A stretch of DNA of 64,000 bases, taken from NCBI RefSeq assembly GCF_029946515.1, contig NZ_JARZHH010000059.1, forward strand, positions 1-64,000, written 5' to 3'. Below, piece by piece: positions 1 to 8,098 of this stretch. A program made the position numbers and the translations under genes. Under the pieces are notes generated by a model that was not told where the DNA came from, did no database searches, and worked only from the letters and a program-made list of their open reading frames with translations. This DNA comes from Polyangium sp. 6x1 (GTDB lineage Bacteria > Myxococcota_A > Polyangia > Polyangiales > Polyangiaceae). Within the stretch, counting starts at the first letter, position 1; the number at the start of each line of letters is the position of its first letter.

Positions 1-333
1 GGCATCGACTGCGCGAAGCGCAGTCGATGCGGGGAAAGTTTTTCAAGCTGTCCGCCCCCTCTCTGCAGGGCCAGCCCTGGACCTCAGGGGGAAGAACTGC
101 GCGATGCGCAGTTCTTCCCACAGGCCGGTGAGACGGCGCTGCCAGTTGAACCGTCAGCGCGGCTGCCTTGGTTGGCAGGGTCGCCCGTGGTCTTGACCCG
201 GCTGTTCGATGAACTGCGCGATGCGCAGTTCATCGACCCTCAGTCCAGCGCGGGCGCTGGTCCGGGTCCAGGGGTGGACAACCCCTGGTGGGGCCTGGGG
301 CGAAGCCCCAGCGAGACGCTCCAAGCCCCGTCT
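1..333. repeat. Composite stem-loop repeat, copy 1 (cut by left edge)
   Basis: First of eight related intergenic elements. It contains in order a hairpin with arms GCATCGACTGCGC/GCGCAGTCGATGC (about 3-30), a CCAGGGC/GCCCTGG stem, a hairpin with arms GAAGAACTGCGC/GCGCAGTTCTTC (about 91-118), a ~90-bp middle segment, a hairpin with arms GATGAACTGCGC/GCGCAGTTCATC (about 208-234), a CCAGCGC/GCGCTGG-type stem, and GC-rich stems including AGGGGT-GGACA-ACCCCT and GGGGC/GCCCC. It ends about 35 bp before the start of the GGCT-like gene. The hairpins create spurious short reading frames that begin Met-Asn-Cys-Ala. Function unknown; transcription terminator or REP/BIME-like element is an inference. Confidence 0.85.
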
Positions 334-367
334 TCTCGTTTCCCTCGCCTTCGTTTATGGTCTGCCC

Positions 368-811
368 ATGGCTGCGACGCCGCCGAACCGCGAGATCGTG
401 CTCTTCGTGTGTGACAGCCTCATGCAGGGGGAAGAGCTCCACGCGCGCCTTGCTGCGGCGCGGCCGCTCGGGCCGGCGACGACGGTTGCGGGCTACGATC
501 TTGTCGACCTCGGGGCCACGGGCGCCCTCGTGCCGGGCGGCATGGTCGCCGTCGTGGGCGAGCTTTATGCGCTCGAACCGCAGGCTCTTGCTGCGCTCGA
601 CGTCTTTCGTGGCCACCCGGTCTTGAACCAGCGCGTCTCGATTCGCCTTGCTGACGGCCGCGAGGCGCAGGCGTACACCGTTGCGCCGGATCAATCGGCG
701 GGGCGACGACGTGTCCTCTCGGGCGACTGGCGCAAGCGCAGGGGCGCGACGGGCCTTGGCGGCGGACGTGGCGCGGGCCCTGTCGTCCGCTGGGCTGGCC
801 GACGTTCTTGA
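368..811 (+). CDS. Gamma-glutamylcyclotransferase (GGCT/AIG2)-fold protein, probably catalytically altered
   Basis: 147 residues. The pattern IVLFVCDSLMQGEELHARL near the N-terminus followed by ALDVFRGHP and QRVSIRLADG matches the small GGCT/AIG2-like fold. In active members the first motif is YGSL/YGTL and the second is LDxxEG, whose Glu is the catalytic base. Here they read CDSL and LDVFRG, so the Tyr-Gly pair and the Glu are missing. The ATG at 368 was chosen because the upstream in-frame part is translation of the repeat. The Arg/Gly-rich C-terminal tail is unusual and could reflect a frameshift near the end. The gene converges on the BrkB-like gene with a 4-bp gap. Confidence 0.7.
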   Translation: MAATPPNREIVLFVCDSLMQGEELHARLAAARPLGPATTVAGYDLVDLGATGALVPGGMVAVVGELYALEPQALAALDVFRGHPVLNQRVSIRLADGREAQAYTVAPDQSAGRRRVLSGDWRKRRGATGLGGGRGAGPVVRWAGRRS

Positions 812-815
812 GACG

Positions 816-1715
816 TCAGGGGTTCGAGCCTGGGAGCTGCCGCTCGCCTTTTTTCTTCCCGCCCTCCGCGTAGTGTTCGAGCAGCGAGTTCACCTCGGAT
901 CCGAGCAGGATCACGAGCCCGGCCACGTAGAGCCACAAGAGCAGCACGATCACCGCGCCGAGGCTCCCGTAGGTTGCCTCGTATTTCCCGAAGTTTTCCA
1001 CGTAAAACCGGAAACCCAGGGCGGACAGGACGAGCACCGCGACGCCGAGCACGGCGCCTGGCGTGATGAACCGGAAGCTCTGCTCCACGTTGGGCCCGAA
1101 GTAATAGACGGTCGCGAACGCCATCAGAAAAAAGCCCAGGATCACGAGCCATCGGAAGGCCGAGAACAGCTTCAGGAGCGCGCCGCTCCAGCCGATGAGC
1201 TCGGCCACCTCGCGCTGCAGGATCCCGCCGAAGACGATCAGCCCGAACGCGGTCACCACGAGCGCGCCGAAGAGCAGGACGAGCAGCACGGCCATGCCGC
1301 GCGTCTTCCAGAAGGGCCTCGTCTCGCGCACGTCGTAGGTCACGTTGAGCTGCTGGATGATTGCGTTCAGCCCGTTCGACGCGGCCCAGAGCGTGCCGAC
1401 GAGACCGACCGAGAGCAGCCCGCCGCGCCGCTCCGAGAGCACCCGATCGATGGTGGTCGTGAACAGCTCTGCGGCCTGCGTCGGCATCAGCTCCCGCAGG
1501 AGGTCCATGATGGCCGGCTCGAGGTCCGGGATTGGCAGGTAGGGCAGCAGGCTCAGGAGGAAAATGGCGGCGGGGAAGATCGCGAGCATCAGGAAGTACG
1601 CGAGCGCCGCCGCGCCCGTGGAGATCTGGTCCTCGCGAATCTCTTTGTAGAGATCCTTGAAAAAACCTCGAAATCCGACGCTGGGCCGTATCAGGCGGCG
1701 GAACGGTACGAGCAC
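816..1715 (-). CDS. YihY/BrkB family inner-membrane protein
   Basis: About 299 residues. Hydrophobic segments begin with STGAAALAYFLMLAIFPAAI, the hallmark first helix of the YihY/BrkB family, followed by several more helices and the late segment GAVIVLLLWLYVAGLVILLG and SEVNSLLEHY, also typical. Members were once called ribonuclease BN in error; they are multi-spanning membrane proteins of uncertain, possibly transport, function. An ATG at 1811 would add 32 Arg-rich residues that look non-coding, so the GTG at 1715 is preferred. The C-terminus is Lys-rich and cytoplasmic in appearance. Confidence 0.8.
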   Translation of the reverse strand: MLVPFRRLIRPSVGFRGFFKDLYKEIREDQISTGAAALAYFLMLAIFPAAIFLLSLLPYLPIPDLEPAIMDLLRELMPTQAAELFTTTIDRVLSERRGGLLSVGLVGTLWAASNGLNAIIQQLNVTYDVRETRPFWKTRGMAVLLVLLFGALVVTAFGLIVFGGILQREVAELIGWSGALLKLFSAFRWLVILGFFLMAFATVYYFGPNVEQSFRFITPGAVLGVAVLVLSALGFRFYVENFGKYEATYGSLGAVIVLLLWLYVAGLVILLGSEVNSLLEHYAEGGKKKGERQLPGSNP

Positions 1716-1904
1716 GCGCTCGTTTCCACGATCGGCACGGGCGGGCCTGCGCCAGCGCGCGTGTGCGCGCCGGGACCTGCGTTGCACACCGAGCGGGGGA
1801 TGGAGCCGCATGAGCGCTCCCGGGGCAAGCCCGATGCCGGACGGCCCCCGGCCCGACGGGCTTCACTTGACCCGCGCGGCCGTGCCCGCTCGATTTTGCC
1901 GATC

Positions 1905-2198
1905 CGCAAGGGCACGACCCGCGCCTCTCGCGACGCCTCGCTTTCTTACCAGGCGACGAACCCAGCTCCCTCCACACCCGGGTCGACCCCAAAGGACGCG
2001 AACCGGGCTCCCGATGTGCGCCGGTGCACTCTCCAGGACACGAACCGGGCTCCTTGCGTGAACTTGCGAGCTGACAAGGACGCGATCGGACCTCCCGCGG
2101 CGTGCTCGTCGGTCGACAAGCGCAGGATCCCGACGCCCCTCGCGCTCTTGTCGACAGGCAAGGACGCGATCGGCGCTCGGATCGCGTCCTCAACGATG
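1905..2198. repeat. 42-bp tandem array, conserved core plus variable linker (7 units)
   Basis: Seven units of exactly 42 bp start at 1905, 1947, 1989, 2031, 2073, 2115 and 2157. Each begins with a core close to CAAGGACGCGAACGGGCTCC (units 3, 4, 5 and 7 match best; the unit at 2115 is the most decayed) and continues with about 19 bp that differ widely between units. The array lies in the gap between the BrkB-like gene and the next gene. Because 42 is divisible by three, both strands stay open in one frame and show a 14-residue periodicity (for example GARFVSW / GARFASF on the minus strand), so a small repeat protein cannot be excluded. No further signal was seen between 1716 and 1904. Confidence 0.8.
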
Positions 2199-2276
2199 CG
2201 CGAGCGCGTGCTCTTCACTTCTTGATCGGGGGACGCTCAGGGCCCCGTCCTCTCCCTATCTTCCTTGCCCCGTAGC

Positions 2277-2927
2277 TCAGGGCTTCTGTGTCTCCTCCGC
2301 GTCCGCAGCCCCCGCCGGCTCCTCCGCCGCCTCGTTCTCGCGCCCCTTCCGGAAATCGAAATAAATGAATCGGGCGAGGCCGCGTCCACCACGCCCAAGC
2401 GCCGTCTCCACGGCCTTGCGCTCCTCCCACAAGGTATCGATGACGAGCTTGCGCGCACTGAGCTCCGTCTGGAAAAGCGCGTTCACGTGCTTCTCGCCCT
2501 CTCGCACCGCCGATGCGACCGGGCCGACGAGGGGAATGACCTTGTCGAGGAGCGCGAGGACGTCCGTCTTGATGGGCAACGTGGAATCGTGGACCGCTTT
2601 GCGAAGGTCGATTGCGAGGTCCTCGTCCTCCTTCACCGTCGGCGAGGTGAACTCCTCCGTGCCGTGCGGAAAGATGGCGCGGTATTCGGGATTCGCAGGG
2701 CTCCGATCGGGGAGCGAGGTGCGGATCGTCTCTGACGAAGCCGCGATGACCGCGTCGAACCCACGGTCGACGCCGCGTCCTTTGCCGAGCGCGACGCGCT
2801 GGTCGACGTACTCGAATACGATCCGTGCGACGTAGGCCCCCACGAGCTGCTTGACCGCCGCCACGACCTTGTTCCCCGACTCCTCGAGCGCCGCGCGACG
2901 CTTGGCCTCCGGAACGAGGTTTTCCAT
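2277..2927 (-). CDS. Unknown protein, mostly helical, charged
   Basis: 216 residues from the ATG at 2927. The protein is rich in Glu, Lys and Ala with alternating hydrophobic positions suggesting helices (for example VVAAVKQLVGAYVARIVFEY and the segment KTDVLALLDKVIPLVGPVASAV). The C-terminus is acidic and Pro/Ala-rich. There is no signal peptide or membrane helix. An upstream in-frame extension to about 2999 (GTG) also has plausible codon use, so the start is uncertain. I do not recognise a family. It is transcribed alone, away from the gene at 3458. Confidence 0.6.
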   Translation of the reverse strand: MENLVPEAKRRAALEESGNKVVAAVKQLVGAYVARIVFEYVDQRVALGKGRGVDRGFDAVIAASSETIRTSLPDRSPANPEYRAIFPHGTEEFTSPTVKEDEDLAIDLRKAVHDSTLPIKTDVLALLDKVIPLVGPVASAVREGEKHVNALFQTELSARKLVIDTLWEERKAVETALGRGGRGLARFIYFDFRKGRENEAAEEPAGAADAEETQKP

Positions 2928-3356
2928 GGTCGCGACGCCGAGCGTCCGTCCCCCGACCTCCGACGCGTACCAGACGATTTTCAGCGTGTCGGATCCTACC
3001 GTAGGTAACACTCTCTCGTCCCTCCAGTGATGACACAAGCGTGTCGGGGGCGACCCTACACAGGCGTTTTGTAGCCTGTCAAGGTAGTTCCCCCCCCACC
3101 CGAGAGGTCCCGCCTCGACGGCGCCCGCCCCCTTTCCACGCACCGCCGCGGGCTCCATCCGTGTCGCAATGAACTGGGTGTGGCAATCATCTCCCGGCGC
3201 CTCGCACGCCGTATTCGCGATCGTCCCGAGCCGCGCATGGTTTCAATGACACGACAAAACGAACCCCGCATACGTCCCCGTCAATATGCGGAGCGCCATG
3301 CGGAATGGGATTGGCTTGCGCGCGGATCGGCGGAATCCCGGGGCACGCCAGGTGAC

Positions 3357-3370
3357 GACACGATCGTGTC
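3357..3370. promoter_or_regulatory. 14-bp perfect palindrome, operator-like
   Basis: GACACGATCGTGTC is self-complementary and lies 87 bp upstream of the ATG at 3458, in the 530-bp gap between divergent genes. The same gap holds a short hairpin ACAGGC/GCCTGT at 3060-3079. Regulatory role is inferred from symmetry and position only. Nothing else was recognised in 2928-3457. Confidence 0.35.
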
Positions 3371-3457
3371 CGGAGCGGCCCGGCGGAAGCTCGATTCGCC
3401 ACCTTGACGCCGCGCGCATCCCTCGATATTCGTTGGGCCCCGAACGAGGAGCGCGCG

Positions 3458-4318
3458 ATGGGCCGTTACATCAGCGGGACCGATGGTTTTTCCTACAAAT
3501 ATGCCACGGGCGAGCAGGACAACAATCTCACCGATCTGGCGGCGGCCTCGGGGGTCGGCAGCTCGTACGTAAAGCCCGAGTTCTGGGCGTGGATGCCCGA
3601 GACCGCGGAGAACCGCGTCGTCGACTGCATCGCGCTCGCCAAGGCCATCGTGGCGGAGACCGGCGCGTCGGGCGAGGTCACGGCTGTCTCGCGTTATCCG
3701 GACGCGGGCATTTTCCTCGACGAGGGCTACGGCGGCTACGTGCTCGAGTTCGTGCAGTACGCGATGGCCGAGCAGATCCTCGAGGTCGCGCGCCGCGTGG
3801 ATCGATCGCTCCCGCACCCGGCCCGCTTGATGCCGCTCGTCGGGGTCGCGCGCTTCGTCATGAGCCGCGAGGACTATCCGCGCATGCTCTCGTACGTGAA
3901 CGGATTCTTGCCGGAGAACGTCTCGGTCTCGGAGGTATCGATCCTCGCGGGCCGCGAAAAGGGACTCGACGGCGCATTCGGAAAACAGCTCCGCGCGTTA
4001 CGCGGCAAGGAGGATTTTCTCCCTTTCATGGGCTTCCAGATCCTTTGCCACGCGATCTGGAAGGACCTGCCGCACGTCGAGGTGTGGGAGAAGGATCCCG
4101 CGATCACGGCCGAGCGGTTCTGGGAGAACGCGCCCGAGTGGGGCCCTCCGTGGTTGCTTGGCAGCCGCGACGCGACCGGCGAGCAGCGCTGGGTATCGGG
4201 GCTCGTGCGCCTGTTCCAGGGGGACGCGACCGGCGCGCGGACGGAATTCGTGGCGGCGCGTGAGCGTGGCGAGGCGCGCGCGACGCGATGGGTCGAAATG
4301 GTCGACCGTCCGCTCTGA
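3458..4318 (+). CDS. Unknown cytoplasmic protein
   Basis: 286 residues. The ATG at 3458 is preceded by a GAGGAGCG ribosome-binding site, which decides the start against an in-frame upstream codon at 3404. No signal peptide or transmembrane helix. The sequence begins MGRYISGTDGFSYKYATGEQ and contains several Trp-rich stretches (EFWAWMPE, RFWENAPEWGPPWLLG). The last 60 residues resemble a single helical repeat (GLVRLFQGDATGARTEFVAA). No family recognised. The following lipoprotein gene begins 87 bp downstream and may share the transcript. Confidence 0.7.
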   Translation: MGRYISGTDGFSYKYATGEQDNNLTDLAAASGVGSSYVKPEFWAWMPETAENRVVDCIALAKAIVAETGASGEVTAVSRYPDAGIFLDEGYGGYVLEFVQYAMAEQILEVARRVDRSLPHPARLMPLVGVARFVMSREDYPRMLSYVNGFLPENVSVSEVSILAGREKGLDGAFGKQLRALRGKEDFLPFMGFQILCHAIWKDLPHVEVWEKDPAITAERFWENAPEWGPPWLLGSRDATGEQRWVSGLVRLFQGDATGARTEFVAARERGEARATRWVEMVDRPL

Positions 4319-4405
4319 GCCGTCTCCGCGAAAAACCTCTTGTGGGCGGCGCGCGTGAGGTGTAGCGAACGAGGTAGGGCCATCGTTCGCCCTGAGGGGT
4401 CACGC

Positions 4406-5182
4406 ATGAAGATTCGTACCAAGATCCTGTGGTTCGTCGGGGCACTCGCGCTGGCCGGGGCTCCGGCGTGTGACGACGGGCCGAAGGGGCCGGCCCAGGA
4501 GCACCTGAAGAAGGGGGACGAGTTCCTCGCTGCCAGTGATTTCGCCAAGGCGGCCGAGGAGTACGGCAAGTCGCTCGAGGCTGATCCCAAGCAGGAGAAG
4601 GTCTGGGAGAAAAAGGCCTTCAGCCACAAGGAAGCTGGCGACATGGCCGCGGCCGAGGCGGCGATCTTGAAGACGCTCGACTTCAAGCCTGATGCGGCGA
4701 AGAAGGCCGAGGTCTACTCGAACCTCGCTGGCATCTACATGTCCAAGAACGAGATGGACAAGGCCGAGAAGAACTTTCTCGAGGCCATCAAGCTGAACGC
4801 GAACGACGCGGGGTCGCTCAAGTGGATGGGCGAGCTTGCGGCGCGCAAGGGCGGTGCGCGCGACATGAAGGCCCCGCCGGTCGAGGAGCACCTCAAGAAG
4901 GCGGCGGAGTACTACGACAAGGTGATCGCGCTCGAGCCTGCCGACTCTGGCACGTACGTGAACAAGCGGATCGTGGTCGGCAAGCTTGCGGAGTACGAGC
5001 GGCTGCAGAAAGAGGCGGCGGCGAAGGAGGCGGAGGAGGCGGTCACGGCCAAGGACAAGGCCAAGGAGGACGCCGCCAAGGCCAGCGCCGACAAACACCA
5101 GGCGCAGATGGACGAGTACAAGAAGCAGCTCGACGAGCTCGGCAAGAAGATCGGCGAGCTGATGAAGGCCGCGAAAAAATGA
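4406..5182 (+). CDS. Secreted TPR protein, probable lipoprotein
   Basis: 258 residues. An N-terminal signal sequence (KILWFVGALALAGAPAC) ends in a weak lipobox, with Cys at residue 20. It is followed by at least three tetratricopeptide repeats, recognisable by GDEFLAASDFAKAAEEYGKS, KEAGDMAAAEAAILKTLDFK and the run beginning SNLAGIYMSKNEMDKAEKNF. The C-terminal 70 residues are a Lys/Glu/Ala-rich coiled coil. TPR proteins of this kind act as periplasmic scaffolds; the partner is unknown. The stop codon is 4 bp from the first hairpin of composite repeat copy 2. Confidence 0.8.
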   Translation: MKIRTKILWFVGALALAGAPACDDGPKGPAQEHLKKGDEFLAASDFAKAAEEYGKSLEADPKQEKVWEKKAFSHKEAGDMAAAEAAILKTLDFKPDAAKKAEVYSNLAGIYMSKNEMDKAEKNFLEAIKLNANDAGSLKWMGELAARKGGARDMKAPPVEEHLKKAAEYYDKVIALEPADSGTYVNKRIVVGKLAEYERLQKEAAAKEAEEAVTAKDKAKEDAAKASADKHQAQMDEYKKQLDELGKKIGELMKAAKK

Positions 5183-5186
5183 CCCC

Positions 5187-5395
5187 CCGCATCGACTGCG
5201 CTTCGCGCAGTCGATGCCCAGAGGTCCAGGGCTGGCCCTGCAAAGAGGGGGCGAACAGCTTTAAAAAACTTTCCCCGCATCGACTGCGCTTCGCGCAGTC
5301 GATGCCCGGAGGTCCAGGGCTGGCCCTGGTTCGGGTCGAGGGGCGAAGAGCCCCCGCGGGGCCCGGGGCAGCGCCCCGGCGTGGCGGCGGTCGAA
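5187..5395. repeat. Composite stem-loop repeat, copy 2
   Basis: Two tandem copies (period 88 bp) of the module with hairpin arms GCATCGACTGCGC/GCGCAGTCGATGC start at 5189 and 5277. Between them are a CCAGGGCTGGCCCTG stem and an A/T run (TTTAAAAAACTTT). The element ends with the GGTTCGGGTCGAGGGGCG segment and the GGGGC/GCCCC stems, and the hairpin GGGGCAGCGCCCC near 5366. It starts 4 bp after the TPR stop codon. Read on the minus strand, each strong hairpin is followed after about eight bases by a T-run, a terminator-like arrangement. Confidence 0.85.
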
Positions 5396-5454
5396 CGAAA
5401 TCAACCGCCGCCTGGCGTCCCACCGAGCTCACGCCACGATGCGCGGCGATCGCC

Positions 5455-5483
5455 CTGACATTCAGCGTTGATAGCTTGTAAAT
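5455..5483 (+). promoter_or_regulatory. Sigma70-like promoter for the histidine kinase gene
   Basis: CTGACA at 5455-5460 and GTAAAT at 5478-5483 are separated by 17 bp in one of the few A/T-rich patches of the region. It lies only 9 bp before the ATG at 5492, so transcription would start at or near the start codon. This is one reason to prefer 5492 over the in-frame TTG at 5468. Prediction by eye only. Confidence 0.35.
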
Positions 5484-5491
5484 TGCGCCTA

Positions 5492-8074
5492 ATGGCATGC
5501 GAGTCACGCGACGCCGACCGAACGCGAGCGCCGGACCTGCGTGGCCCCGCGCAGGTCGCGGCTGGAGGCGCCATTTCGCGGTCGGCCGCGCGCCTCCCGT
5601 GGGTCTTCGGCGCTGCGGTCCTCCTCGTGTCTGCCTGCACGCTCGTCGGCTGGGCGTTCGACGTCCCCCGCCTCTGCACTTGGCTGCCGCATCATCAGCC
5701 CATGATGCCGGTCACCGCCGTGGCGCTCGTCCTCCAGGCGCTCGCGGTGGTCTGCGTGAGCGTCGCCCAGCAAAAGCAAAACGCCTCCTGGTGCTTGCCG
5801 GCCCGCGTGCTCGCGACCGTTTCGCTCGGCCTCACGGTCGCCAACCTCGTCGAATATGCGACCGACCTCGTCCTGCTCGACCACGTCTTCTTTCGCAGCG
5901 TAGCGCACGCCATGCCCGCCCCGTTCCCTGGCCGGATGTCGCTGTACACGGCCGTCGTCGCGACCCTCACCGCGCTCGCGTGCCTCTCGGCTTCCATGCG
6001 CTCGCGGCGCGCGCGTGCGTTCACGACCTCGTTTGCGGTGCTCGGGGGATTGCTCGCGCTCCTCTCGCTCGTCGGGCAGATTCATGGCGCGCGGGTCCTC
6101 TTCGGCGTCACCCGCACGATCGGCATGGCCATTCCGAGCGCCGTGACCACGCTGCTCATTGCCCTTTCGTGCCTCGTGCTCACGCCCGAGCGGGGCATCC
6201 TGGCGGCCCTCCTGCGCGGCGGATCGAGCGGCCTCCTCCTCCGCAGGCTCCTCGTCGTGGCCACGGTCCTGCCGATTGCGCTGGCCGTCCTCCTGCGCCT
6301 CGGGAACTACGCGAAGCTCTACAGCCTTGCGTTTTCCTTCTCTGCCTTCGTGCTCCTCACGCTCGTCGCGCTCCACGCCCTTGCGTTCCTTGCCGCGGGG
6401 GTCGTGGCGCGTATCGAGGAAAATCGCGTGGAGGTCGCCGTCCTCGTCGCTGCGCGCGCGCAGGCGAACGCCGAGCGCGACCGGGCCCGGGCGCTCGCCG
6501 AGGCCTTGCGCCAGAACCAGGCGCAGCTCCAGGCGATCGCGGATCACGCGCCGGCGGCGATCTACATCAAGGACGCGGAGGGCCGATTGCTCCTCGTCAA
6601 TCGGACCGTCGAGGCCGCGTATGGAAAACCCCGGGACGCGCTGATCGGCGCCCTCGAGCGCGACTTCCTGCCGCGAGAAACGGTCGCGGTCTTCGAGGCC
6701 CACGACGCGCTCGTGCGCGACCGTGGCCTCCCCTTGGAGGCCGAGGAGAGCATGCTCCTGCCCGATGGCCTGCACACGTACCTTTCCGTCAAATTCCCTT
6801 TGCCCGGCCCCGACGGCCGCCCCTCTCTGGTGGCGGGCATTTCCACGGATATCACTGAAAAGAAGCGCTTCGACGAGCGCAGGGAGTTCTTGCTCAGCCT
6901 CCAGTCCGAGCTCTTGCATTACGAGGATCCTGCGGCGCTCGCGGCGCTCGCGGTCGAGCGCCTCGGCGAGCGCCTCGGCATGGGCGGCGTGGGGCTCGTG
7001 CTCGTGGATCACGCCGCCCGGGAGGTCGTGCACCTGCCCGGGTACGATTACGGAGAGCCTCCTCAGGGTGAGCGGCGATTTCCCCTCGAGGTCTGGGGCC
7101 GGACGCTCGACGAGGTGCGGGAGGGGCACGTCATCGTGGTCGGCGATACGCGCACCGATCCACGCGTGTGCGCGGATTACGAGAGATTTCATTCGCGGTA
7201 CGGCGTCGGGGCCTTGATCATGGCGCCGCTCTTCCGCAACGGGGCGTGGGTCGCGTACCTGTATGCACACGACAAGGCGCCGCGTCGGTGGACCGACGAC
7301 GAAGTGAAGCTCTTCCGGGACGTCGCGGACATCGCGTGGCCTCTCTACGAGAATGCGCGCCTCGTCGTCCTCCTGCGCGACGCGGTGCGCGCCCGCGATG
7401 ACTTCCTCTCGATCGCCTCGCACGAGCTCAAGACGCCGCTCACTCCGCTGCTCCTGCGGCTCGAATCCCTCGAGCGCGTGACCGCACGGCAACCCGATTC
7501 TCCCTACGTGCACACGGTGAAAAGCGTGCTCGACGTGGCGAAGCGGCAGCTCAGGCGCCTCACGGATCTCACGACGGACCTGCTCGATGCGACGCGCATT
7601 CAGGCGGGCAAGCTCTCCGTGGTGCGGGAGGAGGTGGATCTCGTCGAGGTCGTGCGCGACGTTTGCCAGCGCTTCGCGCCCCACGCTGCGCGCGTGCGTT
7701 CGCCGCTCCTCGTCGACGCCCCGCCCGCGGTCGTGGGCTTCTGGGACAGGCTCCGCATCGAGCAGGTCATCGACAACCTCCTCTCGAATGCGCTGAAATA
7801 CGGCCCGGGAAAGCCCATTCAGATCGAAATCGGCCTCGTCGACGCGTCGGCCGTCCTCACGGTGAGAGACCAGGGCATCGGCATTCGCGCCGAGGATCAC
7901 GAGCGCATCTTCGGGCGATTCGAGCGGGCTGTCTCGGAGCGCAGCTACGGCGGGCTCGGGCTCGGCCTTCACATCGTCCGTGCGATCGTGCAGACCCTCG
8001 GCGGGACGGTCTGCGTCCACAGCGAGCTCGGCGAGGGCGCCTCGTTCACGGTGACGCTCCCGCTCGGGCGATAG
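5492..8074 (+). CDS. Membrane sensor histidine kinase with PAS and GAF domains
   Basis: 860 residues. The first ~320 residues form about eight transmembrane helices ending in a short coiled coil (ARAQANAERDRARALAEALR). A PAS domain follows (HAPAAIYIKDAEGRLLLVN to GISTDITEKKRF, about 335-455), then a GAF domain (about 470-620). The kinase core has the phospho-acceptor His in SHELKTPL near residue 644, the N box NLLSNALKYG, the G1 box DQGIGI, the F box FGRFER and the G2 box GGLGLGLHIV. It should autophosphorylate and pass phosphate to a response regulator, but none is adjacent, so it is an orphan kinase. The signal is unknown. Confidence 0.9.
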   Translation: MACESRDADRTRAPDLRGPAQVAAGGAISRSAARLPWVFGAAVLLVSACTLVGWAFDVPRLCTWLPHHQPMMPVTAVALVLQALAVVCVSVAQQKQNASWCLPARVLATVSLGLTVANLVEYATDLVLLDHVFFRSVAHAMPAPFPGRMSLYTAVVATLTALACLSASMRSRRARAFTTSFAVLGGLLALLSLVGQIHGARVLFGVTRTIGMAIPSAVTTLLIALSCLVLTPERGILAALLRGGSSGLLLRRLLVVATVLPIALAVLLRLGNYAKLYSLAFSFSAFVLLTLVALHALAFLAAGVVARIEENRVEVAVLVAARAQANAERDRARALAEALRQNQAQLQAIADHAPAAIYIKDAEGRLLLVNRTVEAAYGKPRDALIGALERDFLPRETVAVFEAHDALVRDRGLPLEAEESMLLPDGLHTYLSVKFPLPGPDGRPSLVAGISTDITEKKRFDERREFLLSLQSELLHYEDPAALAALAVERLGERLGMGGVGLVLVDHAAREVVHLPGYDYGEPPQGERRFPLEVWGRTLDEVREGHVIVVGDTRTDPRVCADYERFHSRYGVGALIMAPLFRNGAWVAYLYAHDKAPRRWTDDEVKLFRDVADIAWPLYENARLVVLLRDAVRARDDFLSIASHELKTPLTPLLLRLESLERVTARQPDSPYVHTVKSVLDVAKRQLRRLTDLTTDLLDATRIQAGKLSVVREEVDLVEVVRDVCQRFAPHAARVRSPLLVDAPPAVVGFWDRLRIEQVIDNLLSNALKYGPGKPIQIEIGLVDASAVLTVRDQGIGIRAEDHERIFGRFERAVSERSYGGLGLGLHIVRAIVQTLGGTVCVHSELGEGASFTVTLPLGR

Positions 8075-8098
8075 ACCGAACGAGCGGCTGCCTGCGGC

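Noticed and set aside
209-367. N-terminal extension of the GGCT-like protein starting Met-Asn-Cys-Ala
   Set aside because: This is translation of the composite repeat hairpin; the same peptide appears at every copy of the repeat.
1905-2198. TIGR-type guide array
   Set aside because: Core/variable alternation is superficially similar, but no Nop-domain effector gene was recognised in the window and the unit lacks the two-repeat, two-spacer plan.
648-2225. Long plus-strand reading frame of 525 codons
   Set aside because: It runs antisense to the BrkB-like membrane gene, has Arg/Glu/His-rich composition typical of shadow frames in GC-rich DNA, and enters the 42-bp array.
3060-3079. Intrinsic terminator at the ACAGGC/GCCTGT hairpin
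   Set aside because: Stem is only 6 bp, the loop is 8 bases and no T-run follows; it lies between divergent genes where a terminator is not expected.
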